This document shows, piece after piece, positions 14,529 through 21,941 of a stretch of DNA of 29,650 bases. The stretch's first letter is position 1, and each line of letters opens with the position of its first letter. The translations under genes and the position numbers were made by a program. This DNA comes from Candidatus Aminicenantes bacterium UBA2190. GTDB lineage: Bacteria > Acidobacteriota > Aminicenantia > UBA2199. Under the pieces are notes generated by a model. It saw only the letters and a program-made list of their open reading frames with translations. It did no database searches and was not told where the DNA came from. The stretch is taken from assembly GCA_002335385.1 (NCBI GenBank), contig DCVK01000009.1, forward strand, positions 26,710-56,359. The letters are read 5' to 3'.

Positions 14529-14882
14529 ATGAGAAAAAAAACACTGCTGGTCGCCGCCGCGCTGCTGGCCCTGACCACGGCGCTCCCCGCCCAGGGCGTC
14601 GAGAAGGCGATGCCCGCCACTTCGCTGTTCTTCTGGACCATTCTCATCGGCAGCGTCTGCCTGACGTTGGCCGCCATCGTCGGCATCCTGGGCCAATCCA
14701 AGGCTTTCTGCACCGCCTCGGACAATATCGCCCGTAACCCGGCCTCGGCCGACTCCATCCGCGGCCTGCTGATCATCGCCCTGGCCCTGATGGAATCGCT
14801 GGTCATCTACGTGCTGCTCATCGACCTGATCCTCTTCTTCGTCAAGTGGGGCGGCTCCACCCTGTCCACGCTGGCCCAGTAG
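14529..14882 (+). CDS. atpE: ATP synthase F0 subunit c, with N-terminal extension
   Basis: A 117-residue protein; ordinary c-subunits are ~75-90 residues. Residues 1-22 form a cleavable-looking signal peptide (MRKKTLLVAAALLALTTALPA), as in some other bacterial c-subunits. Two helices follow, about 31-57 and 78-104. The ion-binding carboxylate is E89. Q56 lies exactly 33 residues earlier, S90 follows, and Y94 is at +5, the spacing of Q32/E65/S66/Y70 in Na+-binding c-rings of Ilyobacter and Propionigenium; T67 is replaced by Leu. The usual GxGxGxG pattern of helix 1 is strongly eroded (GSVCLTLAAIVGILGQ). AAGGAGG precedes the ATG by about 9 bases. Confidence 0.94.
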   Translation: MRKKTLLVAAALLALTTALPAQGVEKAMPATSLFFWTILIGSVCLTLAAIVGILGQSKAFCTASDNIARNPASADSIRGLLIIALALMESLVIYVLLIDLILFFVKWGGSTLSTLAQ

Positions 14883-14892
14883 CCATGCCGGG

Positions 14893-14928
14893 AAGGCTCG
14901 CGCCCCCTGCCCGGGAGCGCTGAGCCTT
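14893..14928 (+). terminator. Strong hairpin after atpE (possible terminator or processing site)
   Basis: AAGGCTC-GCGC pairs with GCGC-(T)-GAGCCTT across a short GC-rich loop, 11 bp with one bulge, followed by the weak tail TCCTTTCC. It separates the ATP synthase genes from the yihY-like gene. Confidence 0.45.
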
Positions 14929-14945
14929 TCCTTTCCGACCCGACC

Positions 14946-15815
14946 ATGAGCAGCTGGAGCAGCGTCCTGACGCCGCCGAAAGTCCTGGGCGCCGCCCGGG
15001 GGGCGTTGCGGGACTTCCTGGCGGAGAGCGGCATCGACAAGTCGTCGATCCTGGCCTATTACTCCATCTTCTCCTCTTTTTTCCTGCTCATTTTCTTCTC
15101 CTACCTCTTCGCCGGCACCCTCGGCACGCCCGACACCGCCCTGCAGAACGTCTACCCCTTCTCGCCCGAGTTCTTCCGCTTCATCGCCCCGGTCTTTTTC
15201 CAGCAGGCCGCCGAGCTGTCGGCGCGCATCGGCCACCTGGGGCTGGTTGGCCTGGGCTTCTTCCTGTTCATGGGCATCCTGGTTTTCAAGAAAATGGTGC
15301 AATTCGTCAACGACATGTTCCTCCTCGACATCCAGCACGTTTTTTTCGTCAAGAGGATCAAGGAGTTCGGCCTGCTGCTCATCGTCGTCCTGCTGATCAT
15401 CGCCTCGTTCCTGGCGACGAGCCTTTCCTCGGCCATCGAGGCCATCGTCGAGCGCGACGCGGGCATGCGCCTGGCGATCGACCCGGCATGGGTGAGCGCC
15501 GTCAACGGCTTTCTCGTCAAGTACGCCATGCCCTTCCTGATCACCTTCCTGCTCTTCTATATCCTGTTCAAGTGGATCCCCGAGAAAAAGGTGGCGCTGC
15601 CGGCGGCGCTGGTCTCCGCTTTCTTCGCGGCCCTGCTGTGGGAGGCGGTCAAGCGCCTCTACACCTATTACCTGGTCAACGTTTCGCTGCTCAAGAACAT
15701 GCGCGACCCGATCGTGGCCATCATCCTGTTCGGGTTCTGGATGGAGATCACCATGGGCATCATGCTCTACGGGGCCAAGATGACCTATCGGCTCGACAAG
15801 GAGAACCATGCCTAA
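14946..15815 (+). CDS. YihY/BrkB family inner-membrane protein
   Basis: A 289-residue polytopic membrane protein of the YihY/virulence factor BrkB family (earlier misnamed ribonuclease BN). Six helices are visible. Landmarks include SSILAYYSIFSSFFLLIFFS, the conserved first helix where most members have ALAYYTLLSLFP, and YILFKWIPEKKVALPAALVS followed by AALLWEAVKRLYTYYL. Molecular function is not established; transport has been suggested for the family. No clear Shine-Dalgarno. The stop overlaps the lpxD start by 8 bp, so the two are translationally coupled. Confidence 0.9.
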   Translation: MSSWSSVLTPPKVLGAARGALRDFLAESGIDKSSILAYYSIFSSFFLLIFFSYLFAGTLGTPDTALQNVYPFSPEFFRFIAPVFFQQAAELSARIGHLGLVGLGFFLFMGILVFKKMVQFVNDMFLLDIQHVFFVKRIKEFGLLLIVVLLIIASFLATSLSSAIEAIVERDAGMRLAIDPAWVSAVNGFLVKYAMPFLITFLLFYILFKWIPEKKVALPAALVSAFFAALLWEAVKRLYTYYLVNVSLLKNMRDPIVAIILFGFWMEITMGIMLYGAKMTYRLDKENHA

Positions 15816-16827
15816 ACTGAAGGAACTCGCCGCCCTGCTCGGCGGTGTGCTGCACGGGGACGGGGAATTGGAGATCGCCGGCGTTCAGGCGCTGCACCGG
15901 GCCGGGCCCGGCGACATCGCCTACGCCGCCAGGGGCAGGGAAGAGAACCTTGCGGGCGTGCGCGCCGGAGCGCTGGTCGTGGCCCGCGACGGCAGCGCCG
16001 TTCATGCCAACCGCATTCTGGTCGAGGATCCCCAGCTGGCCTTCGCCCGGCTGCTGGAGTATTTCCATCCGCGCCGGCCGTTCTGGGAAGGGGTGGCGCC
16101 CAGCGCCTGCGTCGCGGAAACGGCCGTGCTGGGCGAAAACGTCCACATCGGCCCCTTCGCCTTCATCGGAGCCAACAGCCGCATCGGCGCCGGCAGCGAG
16201 ATCCACTCCGGGGCGGCCGTCTACCGCGACGTCGCCATCGGCCGCAACTGCCTCATCTACGCCAACGCCGTCATCCGCGAGAACGTGGAGATCGGCGACC
16301 GCGTGATCATCCACCCCGGCGCCGTCATCGGCGCCGACGGTTTCGGCTTCGGCCGCGCCGCCGACGGCGCGGCGGTGAAGGTGCCGCAGGTGGGCAAGGT
16401 GATCATCGGCGACGGCTGCGAGATCGGCGCCAATACCTGCATCGACCGCTCGACCATCGAGGAGACGGTGCTGGAGGCGAACGTCAAGCTGGACAACCTG
16501 GTGCAGATCGGCCACAACGTGCGCATCGGCCGCGACAGCGCCATCTCCGCCCAGACCGGCATTTCCGGCTCCACGCGCATCGGCTCCCAGGTGATCATGG
16601 GCGGCCAGGTGGGCGTCGCCGATCATATCGAGATCGCCGACGGGGTGCTGGTCGCCGCCAAATCGGGGATCACCGGCTCGATCAAGTCGAAGATGATCGT
16701 CGCCGGCATCCCGCACCAGGAGATGGGCGAATGGCGCAAGAACATGGTCCTGGCCCGCAACCTGGCGGCCATGCGCGAAAAGCTACGCCTGCTCGAAAAG
16801 AAGATAAAGGAATTGGAGGAAAAATGA
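15808..16827 (+). CDS. lpxD: UDP-3-O-acylglucosamine N-acyltransferase
   Basis: A 339-residue enzyme of lipid A synthesis, transferring a hydroxyacyl chain from acyl-ACP to the 2-amino group of UDP-3-O-acyl-glucosamine. An N-terminal uridine-binding domain (~1-95) precedes a left-handed beta-helix of hexapeptide repeats (~100-300). The probable catalytic histidine is H236 in VQIGHNVRIG, equivalent to H239 of E. coli. GADGFGFG and the IDRSTI element are family hallmarks. The C terminus is a coiled helix (EKLRLLEKKIKELEEK) typical of LpxD trimers. AAGGAGAACC precedes the ATG. Its presence shows the organism makes lipid A. The next start overlaps by 4 bp (ATGA). Confidence 0.96.
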   Translation: MPKLKELAALLGGVLHGDGELEIAGVQALHRAGPGDIAYAARGREENLAGVRAGALVVARDGSAVHANRILVEDPQLAFARLLEYFHPRRPFWEGVAPSACVAETAVLGENVHIGPFAFIGANSRIGAGSEIHSGAAVYRDVAIGRNCLIYANAVIRENVEIGDRVIIHPGAVIGADGFGFGRAADGAAVKVPQVGKVIIGDGCEIGANTCIDRSTIEETVLEANVKLDNLVQIGHNVRIGRDSAISAQTGISGSTRIGSQVIMGGQVGVADHIEIADGVLVAAKSGITGSIKSKMIVAGIPHQEMGEWRKNMVLARNLAAMREKLRLLEKKIKELEEK

Positions 16828-17501
16828 AAAAAAGCATAGCCCTGTTCTTCATCCTGCTGCCGACGATCGTGTTCGCCAAGCCGGCCATCAAGTTTAAGAG
16901 CACGACCTTCGACTTCGGCGAAGTGTCCAGCGGCAAGACCATCGACATCGCCTTCGAGTTCGAGAACGCCGGCAACGAGGTATTGCTGATCCGGAACATC
17001 ATCCCCGCCTGCGGCTGCACCACGGCGGCCCTGGACAAAAAGGAGTACCAGCCCGGGGAAAAGGGGGTCATCAGCGGCAAGTTCAACACCAGCGGCTACC
17101 GGGGCAAGATCGTCAAGACCATCACCGTGACCAGCAACGACAATTCCGCGCCGGAGATTCGCCTGGCCGTCAGCGGCACCGTCGTGGTCAAGGACTTCGC
17201 CCAGGCCGACATCAAGCCCGACCACATCCCCTTCGGCGCCGTCCGCGTCGGCAAGGCCTACGTGCGCAAGCTCAACCTGAGCAACCTGGGCAACCTGGAC
17301 CTGCGCATCCTCGAGGTCAGCTGCAGCCCGGAAGTGTCGCTGGAATTCAAGACCAACAGCGTACCGGGGAAGAACAGCAGCGAGATCACCCTCACCTTCA
17401 CCCCCTTCGACAAGGGGGTGTTCAACAACATGGTCAAGATCCGCACCAACGATTTCCGCAGCCCCTACGCCTTCGTGCGCCTGGAGGCCCAGGTCGACTG
17501 A
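16824..17501 (+). CDS. DUF1573 domain secreted protein
   Basis: A 225-residue exported protein. Signal peptide residues 1-18 (MKKSIALFFILLPTIVFA). The first Ig-like domain is DUF1573: FDFGEVSSGKTIDIAFEFEN, then the hallmark CGCTT (63-67) and QPGEKGVISGKFNTSGYRGK. A second beta domain (~115-225) repeats the pattern with FGAVRVGKAYVRKLNLSN but lacks the cysteines. The two cysteines could form a disulfide or bind metal. Function is not established. GGAGGAAAA precedes the ATG, which overlaps the lpxD stop, so it is co-expressed with lipid A synthesis. Confidence 0.88.
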   Translation: MKKSIALFFILLPTIVFAKPAIKFKSTTFDFGEVSSGKTIDIAFEFENAGNEVLLIRNIIPACGCTTAALDKKEYQPGEKGVISGKFNTSGYRGKIVKTITVTSNDNSAPEIRLAVSGTVVVKDFAQADIKPDHIPFGAVRVGKAYVRKLNLSNLGNLDLRILEVSCSPEVSLEFKTNSVPGKNSSEITLTFTPFDKGVFNNMVKIRTNDFRSPYAFVRLEAQVD

Positions 17502-17513
17502 AGGCCCTCCCGC

Positions 17514-17981
17514 TCAGCGCCGGGTGATCGGGAAGATGGTGAAGCGCCCGTTGGAAAAGACGATGTCCTTGTCGAAGTCGAGCATGGTGACCACCGGGTA
17601 TTCGCCCATGGGCATGCTGTCGTCGACGCGGTTTTTACCCCAGGACATCACGGAGTACAGATCGAAATTGTTCCCGGCGCCCGACGTGTAAGCCAAAAGA
17701 GTTCCCCAGCTGTCCCGGGTGGAAAGCACTTTGATATAGAAAGGGATGAACCAGCTTTGATCCAGATCGGCCACGAAATTGCTTCCCGGACCGGGGGCAA
17801 TGGCCCAATCCACGATATAGGATTCAATGGCGGTTCCCACCGAGGCGATGTCGCCCATCGTTGATTTCTGCTTGCCTTTCTGCAGGGCGACCATCAGGTT
17901 GGGAATGGCGATGGCAGCGATGATACCGATGATCGCCACGACGATCAGCAATTCGATCAAGGTAAAACCTTGGTTTTTCAT
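17514..17981 (-). CDS. Type IV pilin / GspG-like pseudopilin (paralogue 1)
   Basis: A 155-residue prepilin. A five-residue leader MKNQG is followed by FTLIELLIVVAIIGIIAAIA, so prepilin peptidase should cut before F and methylate it; E5 of the mature protein is present. The globular part has the GspG-like RDSWG turn and ends FDKDIVFSNGRFTIFPITRR. The N-terminal ~55 residues are nearly identical to those of the paralogue at 21297-21749, while the rest diverges. GGAGG precedes the ATG. A sigma-54 promoter lies 30-45 bp upstream. It is convergent with the DUF1573 gene. Whether it is the major fibre subunit or a minor one cannot be decided here. Confidence 0.9.
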   Translation of the reverse strand: MKNQGFTLIELLIVVAIIGIIAAIAIPNLMVALQKGKQKSTMGDIASVGTAIESYIVDWAIAPGPGSNFVADLDQSWFIPFYIKVLSTRDSWGTLLAYTSGAGNNFDLYSVMSWGKNRVDDSMPMGEYPVVTMLDFDKDIVFSNGRFTIFPITRR

Positions 17982-18011
17982 CGATGCCTCCTATAGAACC
18001 CGAAATATTCA

Positions 18012-18027
18012 AGCATAATCGCTGCCA
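18012..18027 (-). promoter_or_regulatory. Sigma-54 promoter for pilin paralogue 1
   Basis: Minus strand TTGGCAG-CGATT-ATGCTT has the invariant GG and GC 12 bases apart. It deviates from consensus at one base on each side. The predicted start is ~18000, about 20 nt before the ATG. Confidence 0.65.
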
Positions 18028-18041
18028 AGCCGCCACCCATT

Positions 18042-19886
18042 CTATTCCTTCTTGGGCAGGCGCGGCACCTCAGAAAGATGGAAAAGATACGAATCGGGCC
18101 TGGCGCGAAGACGCCCGAATTTCTCGCGAATTTCAGCCAACCGCCGGCAAAACTCGGGATCGTCAGCTGGGAGCCCATCCAGTTCGTGGATAAAAACCAG
18201 CGCCGCCGCAAAATCCGGCTCCAGGTCGAGCGCGGTGCTGGCAAGGATCCTCGCTTCAGCAAGCCGCCCGAAACGCCGCAGCACCTCCGCCTGGCGCAAT
18301 TTCAGGAAAGGGTTGAATGGAGCCAGATCCGACGCACGGTATAGGGGCTCCAGGATCTCATCGCAGAGGGCGGGGTAGCTCATTCCCTGGCTCTCAAGGC
18401 TTTTAAACAGCTCCGCTTCGAATTCAAGGGCAGTGATGCTGTTTTTGTTCAGTTTCCGGGCCGCGATGGTTTGCTCCAGGGCATCCGTCCAGGCGGATCC
18501 CGCCGGGAGACCCTTTTGATCCTGGCCGGAGCGCAAACGGGCGAAGCTGAGCAGCAGCGCCGCCTTGGCCAGCGGCACGCGCTCGTCCAGCGGGCTCATC
18601 AATGACGCTTGATGCAGGAGATCGTAGCGACTGACGATATCTTTCTTCAAGGCGGACCGGGCCAGGCTGCGGTCGGCAAGGAACGGCAGCAAGTAGATGG
18701 TGAGCAGCACCAAAAGGACCAATCCTGACGCCAAGGTCCTGAGGCCGGGCCTCAGTGCGACGAAATGGCGGCCGGCGGGGAAAAAGCCCCGCAACAGGAA
18801 AAGGAAAATCATCAGGAAGAAGAACTGGAAAACGAAATTGAACAGGAGCATTTGCGCCAGCAGGAAAGCCAGCAGCCACCCGGAGAGGGAGGACGGCCGG
18901 AACAGGCGGCGGATGGCAGAGAACAGGAAAAGCATGACCAGGATCAGCCCGAGTATTCCGGTCTCGACGATGACCTTCCAGTAGTCGCTGTGGGACGACT
19001 CGGGGATCTTGAAATAGCGCGCCGGGCCTCTTTCCTGGGGAAAATTGAAGCGCGGCGAAGCCTCGGCGAACAGGTCGGGGCCGACCCCGGTCCAGGGATG
19101 GGCACGGAACATGCGCGCCGACATGCTCCAGATATCCAGGCGGTTCAAGACATAAGGGTCATCGCGGATCGAATGAACGACCATGCGCCGCAGGGGGTTG
19201 GGAAACAGGGCGAGCAGCAGCAATAGGGAAAAGAAATAGGGCAGCCAGCGCCGCTTGCCGCGAAAGATCATGACGGCGGCAAACACGGTAAGGCCCAGGG
19301 CGGCCGCCTTGGAGGCGCTGATGATTACGGCGGCGCAGTTCAGCGCCAGGAGCGCCAGTTCCCCATGCCGGTATTTCCGCAGCAGGACATGGAGAAAGAC
19401 CATGGCGGCCAGGGCCGAGGAGACGCCCTGGAGAATGGGGTTCTTGAAAATGACCGTCACCGGCCCCCTTCCTCCCTGCACGGCGAACTCGATCACCGCG
19501 ATCAGCGAGGAAACGGTGATGATCCATGCCGCCAGCCGCAGGAGATGATCCATGTCCTCTTCTTCCAGGTGGAAGAGCATGAACCATGAGGAAACCATCA
19601 GGACATCAGCGACAAAAAGGAGTGACTTGTAAGGATGGGGTGAGAAAAAAGAACTGAAGATGAAGAGCAGATTAAAAAAAAGCAGGTAAAGCGAAAAACG
19701 GTCGATGGCGATATTTTTCAACCGCGACGCTTTGGCAATGGTAAAAAAGGCGAGGAGAAACATGAAGCCGAGGTAATATGAATAACCTATCTTGGCTGGG
19801 TAGAGCAGGGCCCACCCCAGGAGAAGGGAAAATTCAATTTCCTGGAATCGCGGGCTGCCGGGAGAGATTGTTCTGAACAAATTCAT
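18042..19886 (-). CDS. O-antigen ligase family protein with C-terminal TPR-like region (ligase 2)
   Basis: A 614-residue protein with about 12 membrane helices (to ~residue 410) and a ~200-residue soluble C-terminal region of helical repeats. The Wzy_C/WaaL landmark is HPWTGVGPDLF (263-273) followed by ESSHSDYWKVIVETGILGLI with the periplasmic histidine at 299. This superfamily includes O-antigen ligases, polymerases and pilin O-oligosaccharyltransferases (PglL/PilO). The C-terminal region (ASDLAPFNPFLKLRQAEVLR then ASTALDLEPDFAAALVFIHE) reads as TPR. AGAGGTGG precedes the ATG. Its start lies 53 bp inside the previous gene. A pilin gene follows directly, so a pilin-glycosylating role is possible but unproven. 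Confidence 0.8.
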   Translation of the reverse strand: MNLFRTISPGSPRFQEIEFSLLLGWALLYPAKIGYSYYLGFMFLLAFFTIAKASRLKNIAIDRFSLYLLFFNLLFIFSSFFSPHPYKSLLFVADVLMVSSWFMLFHLEEEDMDHLLRLAAWIITVSSLIAVIEFAVQGGRGPVTVIFKNPILQGVSSALAAMVFLHVLLRKYRHGELALLALNCAAVIISASKAAALGLTVFAAVMIFRGKRRWLPYFFSLLLLLALFPNPLRRMVVHSIRDDPYVLNRLDIWSMSARMFRAHPWTGVGPDLFAEASPRFNFPQERGPARYFKIPESSHSDYWKVIVETGILGLILVMLFLFSAIRRLFRPSSLSGWLLAFLLAQMLLFNFVFQFFFLMIFLFLLRGFFPAGRHFVALRPGLRTLASGLVLLVLLTIYLLPFLADRSLARSALKKDIVSRYDLLHQASLMSPLDERVPLAKAALLLSFARLRSGQDQKGLPAGSAWTDALEQTIAARKLNKNSITALEFEAELFKSLESQGMSYPALCDEILEPLYRASDLAPFNPFLKLRQAEVLRRFGRLAEARILASTALDLEPDFAAALVFIHELDGLPADDPEFCRRLAEIREKFGRLRARPDSYLFHLSEVPRLPKKE

Positions 19887-21282
19887 GCCACCTCTGGTAT
19901 TCCTTGTTCTTCAGATTGCCTTTTGCCGCCCGGGCGGAAGCCGCCAGGGCCGTCCCATAGGCCCCGCGGCGCCATAAGGAGAGGGAGACCAGATAATTCG
20001 CATAGGGCTGTCCGGGAAATATTTCCAGCACCTTTTTCAAGGCGAGATCCGCCGCGGATTGGTCTTTCCTCTGCCAGGCGATATGGGCCAGGCCGAGCCA
20101 GCTTCGGTAGGAAAACGGGTTGACCTTCAAAGCGGAACGGTAAAGGGCTTCCGCCCGGCCCGGCTCCTGGCGGCTGAGCCACAGGTCACCGGCCTGCTGG
20201 CGGTTCACGCCGATATGATGGAACAGCAGCACGGCAGCCAGCAGTACGACCGCGATGACATGGCCCCGTCGTGACAGCCCCTGCACCCGGGCAACCTGGG
20301 AGAAGGCGACGACAAAACTGATCCCGGCGGCAAAAAAATAGTTGCCGATGTCGAACATGTTGAACAGCAGGATCAGGATGCAGGCCGAGGCAAAGAGGGC
20401 GTTTTCCGGTTTCAGGAACATGGGCAGTCTGGCTTTCAACCAGGCCAGGCCGATGACGGCCAGGAAAAGGAACAGGGGCAGCCCGGTCTCTGCGGCCATT
20501 TGCAGGAAGAAATTATGGGCATAGATGGAAACAGGCTCATCGGGCATCACGTGGGGAGGGACCGCTGTTTCGTAATTTCCCAGCCCGACACCCAGAACCG
20601 GCGCTTGGGCGATCACCCGTCCCGCCTGCATCCAGTTGGCGAAGCGCAGCTTGGCCGGCGCCAGCTCCCGGGCCTCGGCAAAGCGCAGGGCGATGACCAG
20701 GAAGAACACCAGGGCCAGCACCATGAGCAGCGGCGCCAGCCAGCGCTGCCGGAAGGTCCGCGAGGCGAACAGGTAGAAGAGGATGCCGGCGGTGAAGAAG
20801 AGGATGCCGCCGAATGACTCGGTCAGGACCAGGTTAACGGCGCCGAGAAGGAATAGCGTCCCCCAGAAGATGCGGGCAGGGCCGTGGGCATGATACAGAT
20901 AATGAACGATGAAGATCAGCAGCAGGCCGCAGACCATGGCATACAGGGTGGGCAGGGGGAAAATCGAAAAAATGCGTCCCGATGAGGCCCGGGCGACCAG
21001 GGCCTGCGAATAGAAGGACGGGCCAGATTGATAATTCTCAAGGATCATCGGGAAGATGACGAATTTCTGGACGATGCCGTAGATGAAGACGATCAGGGCG
21101 ATGCCGCCGCTGATCGGCGCAAGGATCTTCTCAAGACGGAAACGGGCGCACAGGAAGAAAACGGCGGCCAGAAAGAGAAAATAGAGCAAACGAACGAAGA
21201 ACAGGCCCTTGACCTCGCTGGCCGAAAAATTGACCAGCAAAAAAAAAGCGGCTGGAATAAACTTCCAGCCGCTTCCGGACAA
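19834..21282 (-). CDS. O-antigen ligase family protein with C-terminal TPR (ligase 1), N terminus uncertain
   Basis: A protein of up to 482 residues with ~10 membrane helices and a C-terminal TPR-like domain (EPGRAEALYRSALKVNPFSY and later repeats). The Wzy_C core is APVLGVGLGNYETAV plus HNFFLQMAAETGLPLFLFLA. The longest frame begins at a TTG at 21282 without a Shine-Dalgarno, and its first ~14 codons lie inside the terminator of the upstream pilin gene. The apparent N terminus enters the fold late (FFLLVNFSASEVKGLFFVRL), suggesting that one or more N-terminal helices usual for the family are missing. A later TTG at 21240 is another candidate start. It overlaps ligase 2 by 53 bp. Confidence 0.72.
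   Translation of the reverse strand: MSGSGWKFIPAAFFLLVNFSASEVKGLFFVRLLYFLFLAAVFFLCARFRLEKILAPISGGIALIVFIYGIVQKFVIFPMILENYQSGPSFYSQALVARASSGRIFSIFPLPTLYAMVCGLLLIFIVHYLYHAHGPARIFWGTLFLLGAVNLVLTESFGGILFFTAGILFYLFASRTFRQRWLAPLLMVLALVFFLVIALRFAEARELAPAKLRFANWMQAGRVIAQAPVLGVGLGNYETAVPPHVMPDEPVSIYAHNFFLQMAAETGLPLFLFLAVIGLAWLKARLPMFLKPENALFASACILILLFNMFDIGNYFFAAGISFVVAFSQVARVQGLSRRGHVIAVVLLAAVLLFHHIGVNRQQAGDLWLSRQEPGRAEALYRSALKVNPFSYRSWLGLAHIAWQRKDQSAADLALKKVLEIFPGQPYANYLVSLSLWRRGAYGTALAASARAAKGNLKNKEYQRWHEFVQNNLSRQPAIPGN
21239..21274 (-). terminator. Intrinsic terminator after pilin paralogue 2
   Basis: Minus strand: a perfect 12-bp stem AAGCGGCTGGAA / TTCCAGCCGCTT with loop GTTTA, followed directly by a T tract. 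It lies 22 bp after the pilin stop and overlaps the nominal start of ligase 1. Confidence 0.92.
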
Positions 21283-21296
21283 AAAATGTGCTTCGG

Positions 21297-21749
21297 TTAT
21301 CTCTTGACCCTGGGGCCGGCGGTGAAGATGCCGTTGGAGTAGATCACATCCTGGTTGAAGTCGGAGAGCCTCGTCACATCATAAAGAACATTGAACGCGA
21401 AATCGACTGCGCTCTTGTCGCGCCCGCCCGAGCCGATGGAATACAGGTCGCCCGCATGCTCATAATAGAATACGGTGCCCCAGGCATCGCGATCCGGCAT
21501 GATCTTGATGTAGAAGGGGACAAACCAGGTAGCGGTGGAGAATGTGGCGATATCGGTGTTGGGAGCGATCGACCAGTCGGTAATGTACGACTCGATGGCC
21601 GTGCCCATCGATTTCATGTCGCCCATCGTGGCCTTCTGCTTGCCTTTCTGCAGGGCGACCAGCAGGTTGGGTATGGCGATGGCGGCGATGATGCCGATGA
21701 TGGCAACAACGATCAGCAGTTCGATCAGGGTAAAACCTTTCTTGTTCAT
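21297..21749 (-). CDS. Type IV pilin / GspG-like pseudopilin (paralogue 2)
   Basis: A 150-residue prepilin: leader MNKKG, then FTLIELLIVVAIIGIIAAIA with E5, cleaved and methylated by prepilin peptidase. The rest has RDAWG and the ending FNQDVIYSNGIFTAGPRVKR, matching paralogue 1 in layout. AGGAGG precedes the ATG. A consensus sigma-54 promoter is just upstream and a very strong terminator just downstream, the arrangement expected of an abundant single-gene transcript; this favours it as the major pilin. Enhancer-like TGACAAT sites lie 70-115 bp upstream of the predicted start. Confidence 0.92.
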   Translation of the reverse strand: MNKKGFTLIELLIVVAIIGIIAAIAIPNLLVALQKGKQKATMGDMKSMGTAIESYITDWSIAPNTDIATFSTATWFVPFYIKIMPDRDAWGTVFYYEHAGDLYSIGSGGRDKSAVDFAFNVLYDVTRLSDFNQDVIYSNGIFTAGPRVKR

Positions 21750-21783
21750 TCTGAACCTCCTTATATAGATTCAATTGTATGAA

Positions 21784-21799
21784 AGCAATTATAGTGCCA
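21784..21799 (-). promoter_or_regulatory. Sigma-54 promoter for pilin paralogue 2
   Basis: Minus strand TTGGCACTATAATTGCTT, a full-consensus -24/-12 element (TGGCAC-N5-TTGCT). Predicted start ~21773, about 24 nt before the ATG. Confidence 0.88.
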
Positions 21800-21840
21800 A
21801 ATAATTGCCGTGATTTGCTTAACCTTATACCTTCCAATCC

Positions 21841-21887
21841 TGACATCTTTGACAATAAAGGTCATCTGGAGTGACAATTATTGTCAC
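21841..21887. promoter_or_regulatory. Candidate enhancer sites for the pilin sigma-54 promoter
   Basis: Contains the perfect palindrome GTGACAATTATTGTCAC (21871-21887), TTGACAAT (21849-21856) and TGACAT (21841-21846). Distance to the predicted pilin start is ~70-115 bp. The TTGACAAT word is the same as upstream of pilZ. A divergent methyltransferase gene starts at 21942 and could be affected too. Confidence 0.55.
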
Positions 21888-21906
21888 CTAGAGCAAATAG
21901 ACCTGT

Positions 21907-21935
21907 TTGCCAAGGGAAATATGTTTTGCTAACAT
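21907..21935 (+). promoter_or_regulatory. Promoter giving a probable leaderless mRNA (methyltransferase)
   Basis: TTGCCA (21907-21912), 17-bp spacer, TAACAT (21930-21935). The -10 box ends 6 nt before the ATG at 21942 and there is no Shine-Dalgarno. Confidence 0.5.
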
Positions 21936-21941
21936 AATAGT

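Noticed and set aside
14523..15809. Long minus-strand frame opposite atpE and the yihY-like gene
   Set aside because: Gln/Asp/Glu/Gly-rich shadow; both plus-strand genes have recognisable families.
18042..18200. Enhancer sites for the pilin at 17981
   Set aside because: Searched for TGACAAT/ATTGTCA words upstream of its sigma-54 promoter inside the ligase 2 gene and found none.
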